Part shown: positions 7,394 to 15,380 of the stretch, one piece after another
Numbering within the stretch: the first letter of the stretch is position 1
Layout: every line of letters starts with the position of its first letter
DNA from: JBBAGC01 sp964491265
Lineage (GTDB): Bacteria; Spirochaetota; UBA4802; UBA5550
Assembly: GCA_964491265.1 (NCBI GenBank)
Contig: CAZBFP010000010.1
Coordinates: 66,395 to 130,394 of the forward strand
Length of the DNA stretch: 64,000 bases
Reading direction: 5' to 3'
Notes under the pieces: generated by a model
Database searches by the model: none
What the model was told of the DNA's origin: nothing
Seen by the model: the letters and a program-made list of their open reading frames with translations, nothing else
Made by a program: the position numbers and the translations under genes

Positions 7394-8242
7394 TCAGTCA
7401 AAACTATAAAAGATGTGCTGCCGCGCCAGTCCTGCAAAACCGTAATCCGATATTTTTGATTCAAACTCCTCCCAGTTGTCGCCGTAATGTGTAAGGAATA
7501 TCTTTTTCTTAATTTCTACAGGGAGCTGGTTTAACTCATCAAGAGAAGCGTGGACACCCCCTGTGAAAAACTGGCAGTCATGAAATATTGCTTCAAAATT
7601 AAATCTGTTTTCATAATAATCTATCAAATCGTAGTCAAAACGGGTGTCACTGGTGAAAAAAATACGGTCATCAATTATAAGGCCGCAGCTCCAGAAAGAA
7701 CTTTGCCAGTCAGAGGATGAGTCAGGAATATGCTTTGTTCTCATCATTTTAATATTGATTTCTCCGATTCTTGTTCCAAAGGTTTCCCGGGAATAATCAG
7801 GGAGCCATTGAGGCCTTACAACTTCCCAGAAATCTTTGAAAGAAAGTCTGTCACCTGCTTCCTCTTCATTGGATTCACATCCCCCCCGTAAAGACATATC
7901 CCAGAGTATGTGCTGATATGTCTCATTTATTACCATAACAGGCTTATTCTTTGTTACATATCTCCCCATGAGAGATACCTCTTCAAGTCCCCCTATATGA
8001 TCAGCATGAGAATGGGTTATAAGAAAATTTTTGATATTTATAACAGGTATACCAAGCTCTGAAAGGGCCTGTGGACATTTTGTTCCGCAATCTACAAGAA
8101 GATGATCATTCCCTTTTACAATAAGAAGATTGGTCTGATACTGCCTTTTAGTAAAAGCACTACCGATTCCGACAAAAAATAATTCGAGCTGACCGTCATT
8201 TGTAAGTTTAAGCTTTTTGTCATTTAGTGTTATTATTTTCAT
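7394..8242 (-). CDS. MBL-fold metallo-hydrolase
   Basis: The zinc-binding signature THSHADHIGG lies near residues 77-86, and further metal ligands follow in SDTRFDYD and in the C-terminal LTHYGDNW. The overall shape resembles the RNase Z / cyclic-nucleotide phosphodiesterase branch of the metallo-beta-lactamase fold, but RNase Z is usually longer and I cannot assign a substrate. It has no signal peptide, so it is cytosolic. A GGGAG site precedes the start. It is transcribed divergently from the acyl-CoA synthetase gene at 8530. Confidence 0.85.
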   Translation of the reverse strand: MKIITLNDKKLKLTNDGQLELFFVGIGSAFTKRQYQTNLLIVKGNDHLLVDCGTKCPQALSELGIPVINIKNFLITHSHADHIGGLEEVSLMGRYVTKNKPVMVINETYQHILWDMSLRGGCESNEEEAGDRLSFKDFWEVVRPQWLPDYSRETFGTRIGEINIKMMRTKHIPDSSSDWQSSFWSCGLIIDDRIFFTSDTRFDYDLIDYYENRFNFEAIFHDCQFFTGGVHASLDELNQLPVEIKKKIFLTHYGDNWEEFESKISDYGFAGLARQHIFYSFD

Positions 8243-8300
8243 GTATTATAACTCCCTGTGAATAGAATAGCGGTTAACCAGATTACACTATTATAGAAAT

Positions 8301-8343
8301 TTATTGCCTGAAAGTAAATCAATAATTCACTTTCAGGCAATAA
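8301..8343. promoter_or_regulatory. Perfect 15-bp inverted repeat in a divergent intergenic region
   Basis: TTATTGCCTGAAAGT (8301-8315) is exactly complementary to ACTTTCAGGCAATAA (8329-8343), with a 13-base AT-rich loop. It lies between the starts of two divergent genes, so it cannot end either of them. It could be an operator or the fold-back end of a repeat. Confidence 0.55.
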
Positions 8344-8349
8344 ATAATG

Positions 8350-8452
8350 AACATTAATTCTAAATAAAATGTCTCAATGATCCCTCTGCAAATGACGGCG
8401 GGGTGGTTGAAAAAGAATTATTACATCAAAACATATCTTTTAAAAGAATCAC
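8350..8452. repeat. Family-1 element, copy 4 (degenerate)
   Basis: Recognisable traces are ACATTAATTCTAAATAAAATG, a GC-rich middle (GACGGCGGGG) and ATTATTACATCAAAACATATCTTTT. Pairing of the two halves has largely decayed. It adjoins the 15-bp inverted repeat at 8301-8343. Confidence 0.5.
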
Positions 8453-8529
8453 TCTTATAATATATAAATATTTATTGAATTCTTCAAGCTTTAATTTGAA
8501 TGTAGAACAATAACCTGAATGGAGCAGTT

Positions 8530-10467
8530 ATGGAAGAGAAAGATCATTGGACATGGAAAAGAGAGGATTTAAAAACGATTGCAGGGTCTTTTTATGAAAC
8601 CTGCGCAAGGGTACCTGACAGGCCGGCACAGGTTTTTAATCCGGACCAGTATAGCTGCGGGACAAAGGGGAGGGTCACCTGGTCTGAACTTCTGAAAATA
8701 GTTGAATCAGCAGCCTGCGGAATCATGAGTCTGGGGGGAAGGCATCAGGACAGGATAGGGATTATTTCGCAAAGCAGCCCCTTCTGGACTCAGGCTGATA
8801 TGGCAATATGCTGCAGCGGGGGCGTAAGTGTGGCAATTTTTCCAACACTCTCTTCAGATGAAACAGAATATATTTTAAATGATTCAGAGTGCAGAATCAT
8901 TTTCGCAGGGAATGAAAAAATTCTGGAAATGCTGATTCCAATGTTTGACAGGATTCGTTTTCTGGAGAAAATTATAGTAATGGATCCCTTTTACCGCAGT
9001 AAAGATATAAGGATTATGGGGATAGGTGAACTTACGGAATCGGGGGATCGATGGAAGAAAAATAATTATTCTGATTATAATTTAAGAAGAGAGAGCATTA
9101 CATTAGATGACTGGTATACAATTATATATACTTCAGGAACAACCGGTGAAGGGAAGGGGGTTGTTCTCACCCATTTTAACGCGGCTTCACGAATGGCAGG
9201 TGTTGATGAATTTTTTAAAAAACATGGCATGGAAATATCTGAAAAAGACAGAACACTCTGTTTTCTTCCACTTGCTCACATTTTTGACAGGGTCTCCTGT
9301 CAGCTTTCAGCTATAATATACGGTTCATCCATTGCTTATTCAGGGAAAGCAGGAAATCTTATTGAAGATCTTAAACATTTTAACCCCTCATGGTTCAATT
9401 CAGTACCTGCATTATATGAGAAATTTTATTTAATGGTGATGCAGTCTTTCAGTGAGAAGCGCTTTAAAAAAAATCTTTTTGATATGGCGCTCCGTATAGG
9501 ATACCAGGTCCTGGAGTTCAGAAAAGTGACTAATGACTGCTATAATATGCACCCTGATTATGATTTCAAAAAACGTCTTCCTTTATTCCTGCGTATTAAA
9601 TTTATATTCGCAGATAAATTCTTTGCAAAAATAAGAGCACTTTTCGGGAAAAATTTCAGGTATTCATTTACTGCAAGTGCCTCATTATCACCGCATATAC
9701 TTAAGTTCTATTATGCTGCAGGCCTGCCTGTTATTGAAGGGTACGGATTAACAGAAAGTTTTAACGCCTGTATACTCAACCCGATGACAGGGTGTAAACC
9801 AGGTTATCTTGGAATCAATGCCAATGGGGGACAGTGCCGTATTGCTCCTGATGGGGAACTTGAAATATCTGAAGCAGGTGTATTCAGCGGGTATATTAAT
9901 AAGCCGGAGGAAACAGCCGAATCTTTTACACCTGACGGATGGTTTAAAACCGGTGACCTTGTTTTAAGGGACAGCAGCGGTTATTATAAAATCTATGACA
10001 GAAAGAAAAATATAATATGCACCACTTCCGGTAAAAACATCTCCCCTGCGAAGCTTGAAAAGCTTTTTAAAAACAGTAAATATATTGATCAGATATTTTT
10101 TGCCGGAGAGGACAAAAAATATATTACAGCTATTATTGTCCCAAATTTTGACTCTTTTATTGATCTCTTTGAAAAGGAGGGGATTAAATACAGCAGAGAC
10201 TCGATTATACGGGATAATTCATCCGGCATCTCTCTAACTGTAGAAACAGGTGAGGATTTTATTCAGATTCCCAGGCTTAATGAACTGATTCGTAAAGAAG
10301 TACAGAATGCAAACAGCATGCTTGAGAATTTTGAACAGATAAAGCAGTATACCATAGTTAATGAAAGATTTACTGAGAATAATGGAATGCTCACCCCTTC
10401 ACTTAAAACAAAGAAAAGAGCGATTCTGGAGAAATATAGCATGGAGATCGAAAAGATGTACCGGTAG
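8530..10467 (+). CDS. Long-chain fatty-acid-CoA ligase (AMP-forming, FadD15-like)
   Basis: The enzyme converts a fatty acid, ATP and CoA to acyl-CoA, AMP and pyrophosphate. The AMP-binding motif IIYTSGTTGEGKG is near residue 197, EGYGLTES near 410 and the hinge block GWFKTGDLV / DRKKNIICTTSGKN in the last third. The 645-residue length and the C-terminal LTPSLKTKKR motif match the bacterial long-chain group with an insertion between the motifs. A related but clearly diverged copy lies at 25510-27426. Lipid supply or beta-oxidation are both possible roles. Confidence 0.9.
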   Translation: MEEKDHWTWKREDLKTIAGSFYETCARVPDRPAQVFNPDQYSCGTKGRVTWSELLKIVESAACGIMSLGGRHQDRIGIISQSSPFWTQADMAICCSGGVSVAIFPTLSSDETEYILNDSECRIIFAGNEKILEMLIPMFDRIRFLEKIIVMDPFYRSKDIRIMGIGELTESGDRWKKNNYSDYNLRRESITLDDWYTIIYTSGTTGEGKGVVLTHFNAASRMAGVDEFFKKHGMEISEKDRTLCFLPLAHIFDRVSCQLSAIIYGSSIAYSGKAGNLIEDLKHFNPSWFNSVPALYEKFYLMVMQSFSEKRFKKNLFDMALRIGYQVLEFRKVTNDCYNMHPDYDFKKRLPLFLRIKFIFADKFFAKIRALFGKNFRYSFTASASLSPHILKFYYAAGLPVIEGYGLTESFNACILNPMTGCKPGYLGINANGGQCRIAPDGELEISEAGVFSGYINKPEETAESFTPDGWFKTGDLVLRDSSGYYKIYDRKKNIICTTSGKNISPAKLEKLFKNSKYIDQIFFAGEDKKYITAIIVPNFDSFIDLFEKEGIKYSRDSIIRDNSSGISLTVETGEDFIQIPRLNELIRKEVQNANSMLENFEQIKQYTIVNERFTENNGMLTPSLKTKKRAILEKYSMEIEKMYR

Positions 10468-10693
10468 CGCATATTTTATCATAAAATAAACCGTTTAATT
10501 TTGCAGTTTTCAGGAGTTCATCAATTTGACCTTTTGTGGCTATATTATGCCGTACAACCCAGAGGGAGCCTGTAAAATTTCTCTTTACATTTATTGACTT
10601 TAATTGTTCCCTGCTGCACGATGACAGCATAATAAGTAATAGGGCTGATATGAGAGGAATCACTGTTTTTCTATTCCCGGTTTTTAATGGCAT
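10467..10693 (-). pseudogene. Truncated lipoprotein gene (N-terminal part only)
   Basis: The frame opens with a lipoprotein signal peptide (ISALLLIMLSSC, lipid cysteine near residue 26). It continues with GSLWVVRHNIATKGQIDELLKTAK, which resembles the first strand and helix of the GHL10-type glycoside-hydrolase-like lipoproteins. The likeness stops after about residue 72, where the frame runs into the antisense of the acyl-CoA ligase 3' end. A full gene of this kind would have several hundred more residues, so this is a 3'-deleted remnant. The family name is a recollection from motif likeness. Confidence 0.6.
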
Positions 10694-10831
10694 CGATAAA
10701 TCCCTTTTTATATTTTTAAATGGGATTCAGCCAATTCCGGGGAAAAAGTCCTGTCAATTTTATTTTTTAAATGTTGCATCGATTCTGCAGAGATTATCTA
10801 TTATAGTTAAGATGAAGGGATAAAAATAAGA

Positions 10832-10951
10832 ATGTCAATTCCTGAAAATATATTTTTGTGTAGAAATGGACAATTTTATATTTCCGCCCCCTTCAGCAGC
10901 GGGAATAAGAGATCATTTTTTAACAATAAAAAATTCAGGAATTAATACTGT
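10832..10951. repeat. Family-1 element, copy 5 (opposite orientation)
   Basis: Reads TCAATTCCTGAAAATATATTT at the left and TTCAGGAATTAATACTG at the right around a shortened GC core (CCGCCCCCTTCAGCAGCGGG). It has the same flanking words GGACAATTTTATAT and CATTTTTTAACA as the nested copy at 63711. Confidence 0.8.
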
Positions 10952-10977
10952 AAAAATAAAGAAAAACCGCTTACAAA

Positions 10978-12108
10978 ATGAATGATAATAAAAAGAAATA
11001 TGAAATTATAATAAATAACGGCATTGAAGAGGGGTTCCAGGTACTCTCTCTTGACAGGGAGCCGTTTATATCTTCACTTGCCGGGTATCTTAAAAAACCT
11101 AAAAAAATATTTCTCGGCATGGGAGATTTTCTTGAGATAGGTGATTTTAACAATCTCATTGATACGGTGCTTCTCGATAATGATGTGGCAAAACTGGAAG
11201 GGATACTCGATAAAAACAACAGGAAGCTTTCAGAAGAGGGTGAAATCCCTTTCTCTTTTTTTAAACTTGCTGTATATTATCCCGATTTTCTTCTTAAAGA
11301 TGTCCCTATCGAATGTATTACTACAATCGGTAAAAAGGCCAGGCTCTTTCCCGGTGCGGAGATATTTACAAAATATATTAAGGAGTATAACCCGCTTATA
11401 CTCACAGCAATACCTTTTGAAATATCAATGGAGTATGCAAAACGTCTCGGTTTAAGCCGTAATAATCTTATTTCCACTGAATACAAAAAAGCTGTTGTAA
11501 ACAACAAGCCTGTTTTTGCGGGAGATATTGTAAGATTCATTTCTGCCAATAGACGTATTATAGAAATAGAAAAAACAATGGCTGAAATGGACCTTCGCGA
11601 GGATGATGTTCTTTATATCGGCCGGGGTGAAGCAGGCTCAAGTACCTTTTCATTCTATAATTCCATAGCTTTTAACCCTTCCAGAAACATTATTGATAAA
11701 TCAAAAATTTCGCTATACGGCTCAACATTGGAGTCCCTTCTTGTGTTTTTTAACTTTAACAGCGAAATTGAAAAGCATCTTCTTTCAGATGAATTTGAGG
11801 AAAATCTTCCATCCCTTGTTGTTATCTCCAATAGCAAAGAAAAGAGTGAAGAGCTGATAAACCTTGAGCTTGAACATAGGCAGATGCAGGAGAATATTAT
11901 AGGCCTGAGAATTGAGCATTCGGAAGATTCATATGCTTCACTTGAAAGGGAGATTAATATACTTCTTGGTGCATCAACAATAAATATGAGTGCAGTGAGG
12001 AACCATATTTTTACAAGAATGAAAAGGTATATTGATGACCCCCAGAGCCTTGTTAAGCTGATATATAGTCTTGCCAGGGATAGATATAAGAATATCTCCT
12101 CCGGTTAG
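10978..12108 (+). CDS. Hypothetical protein, HAD-phosphatase-like
   Basis: A 376-residue soluble protein that I cannot name. Parts recall the haloacid dehalogenase fold: PLILTAIP near residue 140 may be motif II, AVVNNKP near 174 may supply the lysine, and DDVLYIGRGEAG near 216 may be the late acidic motif. The first motif (VLSLDREPF) is weak. The last 110 residues look helical and separate. No strong ribosome binding site precedes the ATG. It stands alone between two family-1 elements. Activity should be treated as unknown. Confidence 0.6.
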   Translation: MNDNKKKYEIIINNGIEEGFQVLSLDREPFISSLAGYLKKPKKIFLGMGDFLEIGDFNNLIDTVLLDNDVAKLEGILDKNNRKLSEEGEIPFSFFKLAVYYPDFLLKDVPIECITTIGKKARLFPGAEIFTKYIKEYNPLILTAIPFEISMEYAKRLGLSRNNLISTEYKKAVVNNKPVFAGDIVRFISANRRIIEIEKTMAEMDLREDDVLYIGRGEAGSSTFSFYNSIAFNPSRNIIDKSKISLYGSTLESLLVFFNFNSEIEKHLLSDEFEENLPSLVVISNSKEKSEELINLELEHRQMQENIIGLRIEHSEDSYASLEREINILLGASTINMSAVRNHIFTRMKRYIDDPQSLVKLIYSLARDRYKNISSG

Positions 12109-12173
12109 CAGGCCGGATACCATTGAAACAGCATACCTTCCCTGCAACTATTTTTACATCTATATTAAAGTGC

Positions 12174-12201
12174 TTGATTATTTTAAAAAAAATAGTATAA
12201 T
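12174..12201 (+). promoter_or_regulatory. Candidate promoter upstream of eno
   Basis: TTGATT (12174-12179), 16-base spacer, TATAAT (12196-12201). If used, the transcript would carry the whole family-1 copy 6 in the eno leader. Confidence 0.5.
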
Positions 12202-12227
12202 ATAATATATGAAGTATAAATTAATAA

Positions 12228-12349
12228 CAGTAATTATTCCTGAAGATATTTTATAGGGCTATAATGATGTTTACCATCTCCCCGTCGCCTACAGCGGCGG
12301 GGACATTAGAGCATTTTATTCCAAACACAAGTTAAGGAATTAACACTGA
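12228..12349. repeat. Family-1 element, copy 6 (opposite orientation, before eno)
   Basis: CAGTAATTATTCCTGAAGATATTTT at the left and AAGTTAAGGAATTAACACTGA at the right enclose a GC palindrome (CCCCGTCGCC TACA GCGGCGGGG). It fills most of the gap between the HAD-like gene and eno. Confidence 0.88.
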
Positions 12350-12453
12350 ATTATTAATATTTTTTATGGACATTAAAAGCTGATAATAAGCAATATCATT
12401 ACGGGTAAAATACAAAAATTAATGAAATATTAAATCATTCTAAGGAGTATGAG

Positions 12454-13746
12454 ATGACAATAATAACAGAAATAAAAGCAAGAGAAATTCTTGATTCAAG
12501 AGGGAATCCTACTATTGAAGTAGATGTGGAACTGGAGTCAGGTGCTGTGGGGAGAGCTGCTGTCCCTTCAGGTGCCTCTACAGGTGAGCATGAAGCTGTA
12601 GAATTAAGAGATAATGATAAAAAAAGATATCTTGGAAAGGGTGTTTTAAAAGCTGTTTCAAATGTTAATGAAATAATAGCTGACGCGCTAATCGACATGG
12701 ATGCTCATAATCAGGTTGAAATAGATAATACTTTAATACAGCTTGATGGAACTAAAAATAAAGGGAATCTGGGGGCAAATGCTATTCTGGGTGTGTCTCT
12801 GGCCTGTGCTAAAGCAGTTGCAAATACCCTTGATATGCCGCTTTACAGATATATCGGCGGGGTAAACAGCTGTGAACTCCCTGTGCCGATGATGAATATC
12901 TTAAATGGCGGTTCCCATGCTGATTCAAATGTTGATATGCAGGAGTATATGGTAATGCCGGTTGGAGCATCAACCTTTAAAGAAGGATTGAGAATGGGTG
13001 TAGAAACTTTCCATGCACTTAAAAGTGTTCTGAAAGGTAAAGGGTATGCCACAAGTGTGGGTGATGAAGGTGGTTTTGCCCCAAGTCTCCGTTCTAATGA
13101 AGAACCGCTGGAGCTGATAATGGCTGCTATTGAAAAAGCAGGGTTCAGGCCTGGATCTGACATTATGATTGCCATGGATCCGGCAGCAAGTGAATTCTAT
13201 GACAAGAAAAAGAAGAAATATGTATTTTCCAAAAGTGATAAAAGTGAAAAAACTTCTGAAGAGATGGTAGACTTTTATGAAAATCTTATCAAAAAATATC
13301 CGATAATATCGATAGAGGATGGTCACGCTGAAGATGACTGGAACGGATTCAGGCTTATGATGGAGCGGGTCGGGTCAAAGATTCAGATAGTTGGAGATGA
13401 CCTTTTTGTTACAAATACGGAAAGACTTTCAAAAGGGATTAAAGAGAAGGCAGCTAATTCAATACTGATCAAACTTAACCAGATAGGCACATTGACTGAA
13501 ACAGTACAGGCTGTTGAGATGGCTAAGAAAGCCGGGTACACTGCAGTAATTTCACACAGATCAGGTGAAACTGAGGATACGACTATTGCTGATCTGGTTG
13601 TGGGGTTAAATACAGGTCAGATTAAAACAGGTTCAGCTTCAAGATCTGATAGAATTGCCAAGTATAATCAGCTTTTAAGAATAGAAGAGGAACTGGGGTC
13701 TATGGCAGTATATAAAGGGAAAAAGGTTTTTTACAATATTGGTTAA
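12454..13746 (+). CDS. eno: Enolase
   Basis: Enolase converts 2-phosphoglycerate to phosphoenolpyruvate in glycolysis and gluconeogenesis. The 430 residues align with the family throughout: ARE(I)LDSRGNPT at the N-terminus, SVGDEGGFAP near residue 205, the magnesium ligands in IAMDPAAS, SIEDGHAEDDW and QIVGDDLF, and the signature LIKLNQIGTLTET near residue 340. A good site (AAGGAG) precedes the ATG. Four genes follow with overlaps, so eno heads an operon with ftsB, a DUF501 gene and a YrdC-like gene. Confidence 0.97.
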   Translation: MTIITEIKAREILDSRGNPTIEVDVELESGAVGRAAVPSGASTGEHEAVELRDNDKKRYLGKGVLKAVSNVNEIIADALIDMDAHNQVEIDNTLIQLDGTKNKGNLGANAILGVSLACAKAVANTLDMPLYRYIGGVNSCELPVPMMNILNGGSHADSNVDMQEYMVMPVGASTFKEGLRMGVETFHALKSVLKGKGYATSVGDEGGFAPSLRSNEEPLELIMAAIEKAGFRPGSDIMIAMDPAASEFYDKKKKKYVFSKSDKSEKTSEEMVDFYENLIKKYPIISIEDGHAEDDWNGFRLMMERVGSKIQIVGDDLFVTNTERLSKGIKEKAANSILIKLNQIGTLTETVQAVEMAKKAGYTAVISHRSGETEDTTIADLVVGLNTGQIKTGSASRSDRIAKYNQLLRIEEELGSMAVYKGKKVFYNIG

Positions 13747-14164
13747 AAAGGATAAATTTGGAACTTTTCTTCTGGTATTTTTTCTTTTCAGTATTTACAT
13801 ATTTGTTTTCAGTGAAAGCGGAATTCTGGAAAGGATTAAACTGAATAATAAATTTGATCTGCTGAATAAAAGAATAACAGATTTAAAATATGAGAATATG
13901 GAGCTGAATGAATCTGTTCAAAATAATTCAGCAGGTAATTATTCAGATTCAGATATTCTCAGGTCAGGTTATACCGGAAAGGGCGGAAATGTCCTCATTT
14001 TTAAAGGGGTCCCGGAAGAGAAAAAACCCGATCTTGTAATTGATAAGGATTCATTCAATTTTAATTACGATCATTTGCGGATTATATGGATAATTATATC
14101 TGTAATGATTATAATAATTTTTTTAACAAGGAAAAATGATGGAAATGAATTTCCAGATGAATAA
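13739..14164 (+). CDS. FtsB/DivIC-like septum protein with an extra C-terminal membrane segment
   Basis: The first membrane segment (residues about 8-27) is followed by a leucine-rich coiled coil (about 30-62, NNKFDLLNKRITDLKYENME). That is the layout of the cell-division proteins FtsB and DivIC, which bridge FtsL and FtsQ. A gene of this kind directly after eno is common in bacteria. Unusually, a second membrane segment ends the protein (about 118-136). Start is TTG 13739, inside the last codons of eno. The family call rests on layout and position, as the sequence itself is poorly conserved. Confidence 0.7.
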   Translation: MVKKDKFGTFLLVFFLFSIYIFVFSESGILERIKLNNKFDLLNKRITDLKYENMELNESVQNNSAGNYSDSDILRSGYTGKGGNVLIFKGVPEEKKPDLVIDKDSFNFNYDHLRIIWIIISVMIIIIFLTRKNDGNEFPDE

Positions 14165-14735
14165 TATCTTTTCAGACATTGACGAAAATGACAGGGAAGT
14201 AATTAAGTGGCAGCTTAATTCCAGTGACTTGAATAATATGGCCGGGATTGTATGTAAATGTGTTCATGGATATCCGGCTGTTATTCTGCTTCAGCCCTAT
14301 GATTGTGAAAAAAAGAAAGAGAGTAAAAAAATAAATTATATGGCTGTTGCAAACCCGCTCTGGCTCACGTGCCCCTATTTAAACAGAAAAATACATGATT
14401 TCGAGTCAGATGGCTACATCAAAAAGATTGCATCTTTCCTCTCATCTGAGAGGAGTACAATGAATACAATGAAAAATGCCCATGCCCACTATTATTACCT
14501 GAGACGTAAAATATACAGCAAAGCATTCGGGCAGATAAGCTCTATTGATTTTAACAACAAGGTTCTTCAATCGGGTATCGGCGGAATAAGTGATATAAAT
14601 AATCTTAAATGTCTGCACCAGCATTACAGTCATTTCCTTATTTGCAGTGACAATGTTGCAGGAAGGGTTGTGCACAATCTTCTGAATGGAATAAATTATT
14701 GCAGAGAGAGATTATGTGATGATGCAAGGAAGTAA
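14136..14735 (+). CDS. DUF501 family protein
   Basis: A soluble 199-residue protein of the DUF501 type, recognised by the early run NMAGIVCKCVHGYPAVI, by VANPLWLTCPYLNRKIHDFE near residues 72-91 and by the CxxxHxHY-like stretch CLHQHYSHFL near residue 157. DUF501 genes lie between ftsB and later genes in the eno operon of Actinobacteria, which is the same order as here. The family's function is unknown. It overlaps ftsB by 29 bases and the next gene by 20 bases. Confidence 0.75.
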   Translation: MMEMNFQMNNIFSDIDENDREVIKWQLNSSDLNNMAGIVCKCVHGYPAVILLQPYDCEKKKESKKINYMAVANPLWLTCPYLNRKIHDFESDGYIKKIASFLSSERSTMNTMKNAHAHYYYLRRKIYSKAFGQISSIDFNNKVLQSGIGGISDINNLKCLHQHYSHFLICSDNVAGRVVHNLLNGINYCRERLCDDARK

Positions 14736-15363
14736 TTATAAAAACCTAAGTTTAAAAAAGCTCAAAAAAGACGGATCTATTCCAGGGGAACACGTTGACG
14801 TGATTTCCAGGTCAATTCGCTATGGTGAACTCTTCGTCCTTCCTGTTGATTCAATATACGGGCTTGTGGGGCTTTATTGCGACGAAATTATAGACAGAAT
14901 GGCCGATTTAACAGGTGAAAGCAGAGACAGTATTGAAGTGGTTATTTCAAATTTCAAAATGCTTGAAGAGATGGCCATAGTTGGTAAAAATACCTACGAT
15001 TTTTTGAGAAGGATATGGCCCGGTGAAGTGATTGTGCAGCTTAAAAACAGGGCATGCTTTCATAACTCGAATTTTTTTATGAGAATGCCCAGGCATAAGT
15101 ATGTGCTTGATATTATCAATTGTGTGGGTAAACCGCTGGTTTATCTGCCCTTGAAAACACCTGCAAGAAAGATGATATTAAATGACAAAGATATGGTAAA
15201 GCGTTTCAACAGTATCTGCCCGCTTCTTATAATTGATGAATTTTTGAAGGATCATACAGCGCCCACATTGATAGATGTAAGCTGTGACAATATTGTTATA
15301 CTTAATGAGGGGCGTGTCTGCGCTGAAGAGATTAAGTCACTGTTTTTTCTGGGTGATGCATAG
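14716..15363 (+). CDS. Sua5/YciO/YrdC-family protein, divergent
   Basis: The family makes threonylcarbamoyl-AMP for the t6A modification of tRNA. FVLPVDSIYGLVGLY near residues 36-50 matches the PTDTVYGL motif, and WPGEVIVQLKNR near residue 98 and MRMPRHKYV near residue 115 match later blocks. The KxR pair that binds ATP and bicarbonate is replaced by TGESRDSIEVV, so a full catalytic role is doubtful. The start may be GTG 14716 or one of two following ATGs; GAGAG lies just upstream. It could be a YciO-type relative rather than the essential enzyme. Confidence 0.7.
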   Translation: MMMQGSNYKNLSLKKLKKDGSIPGEHVDVISRSIRYGELFVLPVDSIYGLVGLYCDEIIDRMADLTGESRDSIEVVISNFKMLEEMAIVGKNTYDFLRRIWPGEVIVQLKNRACFHNSNFFMRMPRHKYVLDIINCVGKPLVYLPLKTPARKMILNDKDMVKRFNSICPLLIIDEFLKDHTAPTLIDVSCDNIVILNEGRVCAEEIKSLFFLGDA

Positions 15364-15380
15364 GACAGCGGATACCGGAA

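Noticed and set aside
10403..10466. Continuation of the lipoprotein reading into the acyl-CoA ligase 3' end
   Set aside because: Residues after about 72 lie antisense to well-conserved ligase codons and show no likeness to the lipoprotein family.
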